The notes beneath the pieces were generated by a model. The model was not told where the DNA came from. It ran no database searches and was given only the letters and a program-made list of their open reading frames with translations. Source: Delphinapterus leucas (lineage: Eukaryota > Chordata > Mammalia > Artiodactyla > Monodontidae). From it: DNA of 64,000 bases. Position 1 is the stretch's first letter; each line of letters starts with the position of its first letter. Where the stretch lies: assembly GCF_002288925.2 (NCBI RefSeq), contig NW_022098043.1, positions 7,962,331 to 8,026,330 on the forward strand, read 5' to 3'. This document shows, one piece after another, positions 62,737 through 64,000 of the stretch. A program made the translations under genes and the position numbers.

Positions 62737-64000
62737 GTGCGTAGCCTTGCTCCACGGGCCCAAACCACACAGGTGGTCGGTTCAGGTGTCGGTGTCCTGG
62801 CCCTGTTTCCATGTCTTCAAGCTTTTCCCGAGACAGGGCGGAGACCGGTCTCTCGGTGCTGCTTATATTCTTGTGCGTGGTCTGAGCACCTCTTCCACTG
62901 CCATCACCTAGGCGTCCTGTCCAAATGCAGATTCCTGGGCTCCGTTCCAGACCTACTGAGCCAGAATTTCCAGGATAGGGGACCTGGAGTCTGTGGATAT
63001 GCACACTAAGGTTTGAGAAACACTGAAGTATGGCATGGGTTAATGATTTCAGTACCTGTTAAGATAATTTCATGCTATTACATGGAGTTCCATTTTTCCA
63101 GCTGATCGTAGGAGGGTTTTGTTTTGGATTTCTATTTTATTTTAATTTTTATTGTGGTAAGAACACTTAACCTGAGATCTTCCCTTTTAACCAAATTTTA
63201 AGTACAGCAGTACAGTCCTGTTAACTCCAGGCACAAGGTTGTACAGGGAATTTTGAACTTACTCATCTTGTAGAAGTGAAACTTTACACCCAGTGAACAG
63301 CAACTCCCCATTTTCTTTTTCCCTCAGCCCCTGGCAACCACTGTTTTACTGTTTCTATGAGTTTGGCTGCTTCAGATACCTCATGTAAATGGAATCGTGC
63401 AGTACCTGTCCTTCTGTCCGTCTGCCTCAGTTTGCTTTGCTTAATGTCCTCCAGGTTCATGCATGTTGTCACATGCGGCAGGATTTCCTTTTTTTTTTTA
63501 AATTTTTATAAAGGCTGAATAGTATTCCCTTGTTATGTATATACCACATTTTCTTTATTCATCTGTCGACAGACATTTAGGTTGTTTCCGTTTCTTGGCT
63601 GTTGTGAATAACCTTGCAGTGAACACGGGAGCACAGATGCCTCTTCTAGATCCTGATTTTAGTTCTTTTAGATATGTCCTCTGAAGTGGGATTGCTGGGT
63701 CGTATGGTAGTTCTATTTTTAATTTTTTTGAGGCATTTATTTAAGATTAAAAAAAATCAGTCTGTCTTACAGGGGCAAAGGGAAATAAAGATGAGAGGTG
63801 ATCTGTGACAATATTTGTTGCCCACTGAGATCGCCTGAGAACCTAAAAAACCGAGCTTCCCTCTTCTGAGGCTCTGGACAATTGTGATTTCTGTTGTACT
63901 CTTCCACTCGCTTCAGACTTCAAACTGTCCTCCTGGCATCGAGGTGCTCTCCACCCCTGCCCGGGTGCGAGGTATCTGCCATCCTTTGTTTTATCTTGAG
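62737..64000 (+). other. MUL1 intron 3, start (runs off the window)
   Basis: No further MUL1 exon was found before 64000. 63130-63740 is an old L1 3' end on the minus strand (TTTATTGTGGTAAGAACAC ... GACATTTAGGTTGTTTCCG ... GGGATTGCTGGGTCGTATGG). Confidence 0.75.
63130..63740 (-). mobile_element. old L1 3' end in MUL1 intron 3, minus
   Basis: Antisense L1 3' UTR and ORF2 terminus, of the same age class as the element at 28200-30310, with which it shares many phrases (CCCCTGGCAACCA, GTTCATCCATGTTGT/GTTCATGCATGTTGT). Confidence 0.7.

Noticed and set aside
62740..64000. Possible MUL1 exon 4
   Set aside because: The expected continuation of the protein after the Trp codon was not found in any frame before the window ends.

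Overview
This window is nuclear DNA from a mammal, almost certainly a cetacean and probably a toothed whale. It carries about 22 copies of tRNA-derived SINEs of the cetartiodactyl CHR type. These are recognised by the head CTTCCCTGGTGGCGCAGTGG and, inverted, by CCACCAGGGAAGTCCC. One abundant subclass has the GGCCGCTGAGCCTGCG...GGGAGAGGCCACAACAGTGAGAGGCC body that I associate with whales and dolphins. LINE-1 copies, L2, MIR and old LTR elements make up most of the rest. There is no bacterial, plasmid or phage content, no CRISPR array and no operon.

Only two protein-coding genes can be supported. FAM43B is a complete single-exon gene on the minus strand (CDS 22478-23464). It has a 1.05 kb 3' UTR ending at a good poly(A) signal and lies in a CpG island of about 1.7 kb. 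MUL1 (mitochondrial E3 ubiquitin ligase 1) is on the plus strand. Its coding exons 1-3 (58826-58945, 62119-62206, 62616-62736) join in frame, and the rest of the gene lies beyond the right edge. The two genes are divergent and about 35 kb apart. They are neighbours on human chromosome 1p36, so the block is conserved in synteny. CDA, the next expected neighbour on the FAM43B 3' side, was not found.

Layout: 1-4535, SINEs and minus-strand L1. 4985-6385, fossil ERV-L (integrase and dUTPase remnants). 6386-21400, single-copy DNA with MIR/L2 fragments, a nested SINE pair and a poly(A)-only insertion. 21400-24060, FAM43B. 24060-27580, sparse. 27580-30310, old LINE sequence with two CHR SINEs. 30880-31380, a probable solo LTR. 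32500-34600, a SINE cluster. 36780-40700, an ancient L2 cut by three copies of one repeat family. 40700-43027, mostly single-copy with an RFX-type X-box. 44821-46619, an unusual L1 insertion that has its 5' end but not its 3' end. 47000-51440, SINEs and L1 pieces, including a SINE with an apparent 3' transduction. 52440-56006, three L1 insertions stacked at one target. 58470-64000, the MUL1 promoter, exons 1-3 and introns.

No previously undescribed gene system is visible. The interest lies in retrotransposon mechanics: target-site duplications are unusually readable here and allow nesting order, transduction and atypical truncations to be reconstructed from the sequence alone.
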